Positions 28,061-30,864 of a stretch of DNA of 30,864 nucleotides are shown here, piece after piece. Source of the stretch: Conoideocrella luteorostrata (lineage: Eukaryota > Ascomycota > Sordariomycetes > Hypocreales > Clavicipitaceae); assembly GCA_032433595.1 (NCBI GenBank), contig JASWJB010000426.1, positions 1-30,864 of the forward strand, read 5' to 3'. Under the pieces are notes generated by a model. The model searched no databases. It worked only from the letters and a program-made list of their open reading frames with translations, and was not told the DNA's origin. Positions within the stretch are counted from its first letter, which is position 1. The number at the start of each line of letters is the position of its first letter. The position numbers and the translations under genes were made by a program.

Positions 28061-28220
28061 CATTACATGTCTTGAGGCAATCTGACAAAGACAATTCCTT
28101 TGATAATGGGATTGTCGGCCGTGGTCTAATTCAGTCAGGAAGACGGTCAGAAAGACTGTTACAATAGGAGCGGTCGGGAGAAGGGAAAAGCCAGCACTCG
28201 AGGGAGGAAAGGAAAGGTTA
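28061..28220 (+). repeat. Linker of macrorepeat unit 3
   Basis: Contains GATAATGGGATTGTCGGCCG, AGTCAGGAAGACGGTC, a GTTACAATAGGAGCGGTCGG tract and then GCACTCGAGGGAGG. Matches the linker at 25341-25560. Confidence 0.78.
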
Positions 28221-30020
28221 GCTAATGATGATGATGATGCTGCTGCTGCTGATGAGGATGTTGCTGCGCACGCAAGAAATGCCGCTGCTGCTGATGACGA
28301 TGTGCTGCCCACGCAAGAAATGTCGCTACTGCTGATGATGCCGCTGCTGCCGTTGCTGATGACGAGGATCATGGCTCCGCCGCTGATGATAATGGTCACA
28401 GTTCAGGATTCTGGTCGCGGGGGTAGCGGTCGGAAGGGAGGAAAAGTCAGCTGTTGCTGCCTCGCAAGAAATGCCGCTGCTGCTGCTGCTGATGATGATG
28501 GTGTCGTTGCTGCCCACGCAAGAAATGTCGCCGCCGCTGCTGGTGATGACCACATATTAGAATTGTGGTCACGATAGCAGAGCTCGGGAGGGGGGAGATT
28601 CACCTAATAATGATGATTCTGCTGCTCCTGATGCTGCTGCTGCTAATAACAATGTGCTGCCCACGCAAGAAATATCGCCGCCACCGCCGCTGCTGATCAT
28701 GATGATAATGATGCTGCTTCTGATGCCGCCGCTGCTGGTTATGATTCTGATGACTATGATGCTGCTGCTGCTGATGATGTTATCATTGCTACCGATGGGG
28801 ATGTTGTCACCGCTGCTGCTGATGATGATGGCCACAGGTCAGGATTCCGGTCGGGATTCTGGTCACGATAGTAGTGGTCGGGAGGGGGGAAATTCAGATG
28901 CTGGTAATGCTGGTGTTGATGGTGATGATGCTGTTGCTGCTGATGATGTTCTACTCACGTAAATAATGTTGCTGCTGATGATTATGATGGCCACAGGTCA
29001 GGATTCCGGTCGAGATTCTGGTCACCATAGTAGTGGTCGGTCGGAGGGGAAAAGTCTGCTGATGATGATGCCGCCGCTGCTGCTAATAACGATGGTCACG
29101 GGTTAGAATTCTGTTCACGATAGCAGCGGTCGGGAGGGACAAAGGTTACCTGATAATAATAATGCTGCTGCTGCTAGTGATGATGATGATTATGCCGCTG
29201 CTGCTGATGATGCCGCCGCTGCTGAAGATGCCGTTGCTTGTGATGAGGATGTGTTGCCCGTGCAAGAAATGTCGCTGCTCGTGGCGATGATAATGCCGCC
29301 GCTGCTGATGAGGGTGTACTGCCCACGCAAGAAATGTCGCCGCCGCCGCTGCCGCTGCTGATGATGCCGCTGCTGATGATGATGGCGATGCCGTCGCCGC
29401 CGCCGCTGATGATGATGCCACTGATGATGCCGCTGCCGCTGCTGATGATGTGCTGCCCACGCAAGAAATGTCGCTGCCGCCAATGATGGTGATGCCGCTG
29501 CTACTTTCAGCACTTGGGAGAGGGAAAAGCCAGCACTCACAAGAGAGAAGAGAAGAGTCAGTTGATGATGATGCTGCTGCCGCCGATGATGATGGCCACA
29601 GGTTGGGATTTCGGTCGCTATAGTAGTGGTCGGGAGGGAGGGGAAAAGCCAGCTGCTGATGATTTCGCTGCTGCTAATGATGATGGCCACAGGTCAGAGT
29701 TCTGGTTACGATAGCAGCGGTCGGGAGGGGGAAAATTTACCTGATAATGATGATAATTCCGTTGCTGCTGCTGATGATGATGATGACAATGCCGTTGCTG
29801 CTGATGATGATGACGATGACGATAATGTAGTTGCTGTTGCTGCTGCTGCTGACGACGATTCCATTGCTGCCGGTGAGGATGTTGCCGCTGCTGCTGCCAG
29901 CACGCGGGAGAGGTGAAACGTCGGCACTCAGGAGAGGGGAGAGTTAGGTGATGATGATGATGATGATGCTGCTGCTGCTGATGATGATTATGATGCTACT
30001 GCTGCTGCTGCCCACGCAAG
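28221..30020 (+). repeat. GAT/GCT triplet array, unit 3 (about 1.8 kb)
   Basis: The longest triplet array. Repeating super-words are GCCCACGCAAGAAATGTCGC, GGCCACAGGTCAGGATTC and a GTAGTGGTCGGGAGGGGG word, each recurring several times between triplet runs. Frames drift along the array, so no single open frame spans it. Many short open frames on both strands are low-complexity artefacts. Confidence 0.88.
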
Positions 30021-30639
30021 AACAGCAGCCCGGGTGCAAGAAAAGCAGGACGTGGTCGGGGCGAGCGATACGGGGAGGGGGGGCAAGTTGCACAAGAGTA
30101 ACACAACAACTCAGCACAGCAACCAGTGCACAAGACATCATAAAACCTAGTGCAAAAGATGCAGAAATCCATGGCGTATATCATACAAGAGCATCAGCGC
30201 CCTTGACATAATGTGTGGTGCGTAAACGGCCAAAAACCATTCTTGGTCGCAGTCGGGCCAGCAATCAGGGCTTGCAGCAGCACACAACACCACAGCACCA
30301 CACAGCACAACAACCAGCACACGAGACAAAATGAAACCTAGTGCAAAAGATGCAGAAACCTATAGCGTATATAGGACCCAAAGAGGCTGCGCCCTAAACA
30401 TAATGCGTGATGCGTAAATAGCCAAAAACCATTCTTGGTCGCAGTCGGGCCAGCAATCAGGGGCTTGCGGCGGCACACCACACAACACCACACCACCACA
30501 ACACAGCACAGCACATCAAGACAAGACGAAACCTGGTGCAAAAGATGCACAAGAGCCCAGCGCACAAGGTGTCGTAAAAAGCAAGGCATCAAACGAATCA
30601 ACCGGCGGGCAATCGGCCAAAATAACTACGTAGCTTGCA
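30021..30639 (+). repeat. CA-rich tail of unit 3 with a tandem repeat of about 190 bp
   Basis: The tract CCAAAAACCATTCTTGGTCG (followed by CAGTCGGGCCAGCAATCAGG) occurs at about 30229 and again about 193 bp later. It is preceded each time by AAACCTAGTGCAAAAGATGC. CACAACACCACAGCACC-type runs separate the copies. Confidence 0.82.
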
Positions 30640-30864
30640 CCAACGACAACTCGACGACCAGCGCTCGTACCGCCACGAAACCTGGCGCAAACGACTCACA
30701 AAGACGCCGCGCACACGATGCAGACGAGATAAAGCCGCTCCCGGCGCGCGCGGCCACTCTGCGGCGGGCAGCGCACAAAATGCCGGCGGGATGGGTGGTT
30801 TTTCGCTCGCGTTGTGAGAAAAAGGAGAAGACTGGGAGCGGGAAAAGGAGGAGGCTAGGTGCCG
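30640..30864 (+). repeat. GC-rich module, fourth forward copy, cut by window end
   Basis: The closest match to the left-end copy (100-340 reversed): GCAGCGCACAAAATGCCGGC, GGGATGGGTGGTTTTTCGCT, CGCGTTGTGAGAAAAAGGAG. The window stops before any terminal hairpin. Confidence 0.85.

Noticed and set aside
30640..30864. Helitron 3' end (CTAG after a hairpin)
   Set aside because: A CTAG near 30856 fits CTRR loosely, but no suitable short hairpin precedes it and no Rep/helicase sequence is present.

Overview
The window looks like nuclear DNA of a filamentous ascomycete (Pezizomycotina, probably Sordariomycetes). The evidence is short GT-AG introns of about 42-113 bp, a killer-toxin-like GH18 chitinase beside a LysM protein, an F-box/ankyrin protein, and many solo LTRs. 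It reads as an accessory, possibly subtelomeric, segment: a gene-bearing left half and a repeat-dominated right third. The species cannot be named from sequence alone.

Layout. 1-700: a perfect 21-bp-arm hairpin and a GC-rich repeat module in reverse orientation. About 824-1024: a copia-type LTR remnant that supplies the apparent promoter of an F-box/ankyrin gene (1075-2376), whose 3' end is frameshifted and broken. 3017-5156 (-): a secreted multi-LysM protein gene with five exons, a homopolymer frameshift and one missing splice donor. 6448-10478 (+): an intact-looking ten-exon GH18/CBM18 chitinase of about 1130 aa. These two are divergent neighbours, a pairing known for subgroup C chitinases. 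11430-12602: a conserved-looking protein of unknown function. 13318-13950: a small predicted secreted protein with three DPNQTPSAEE repeats.

14.0-20.8 kb is a gene graveyard with an asparagine theme: a decayed N-terminal part of cytosolic asparaginyl-tRNA synthetase (+), a broken fusion of a HIT domain to an AsnRS-like/AsnA-like class II synthetase core (-) carrying a solo LTR with a perfect 5-bp target duplication, and a plant-type asparaginase (Ntn hydrolase) with several frameshifts and a stop (-). A divergent small P-loop kinase (+) is apparently intact. The HIT-synthetase fusion beside an asparaginase and a kinase is the most unusual gene arrangement here. Any shared pathway is inference.

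About 20.8-30.86 kb holds a head-to-tail macrorepeat, three successive composite units. Each has a degenerate 78-bp (26-codon) array, a linker, a GAT/GCT triplet array, a CA-rich tail, and a GC-rich module ending in an inverted repeat. Solo LTRs of two related families, one nested in another, interrupt it with clear target duplications. The 78-bp consensus is open in one frame and reads as a charged, helix-prone 26-residue repeat, so the arrays may descend from a repeat-protein gene.
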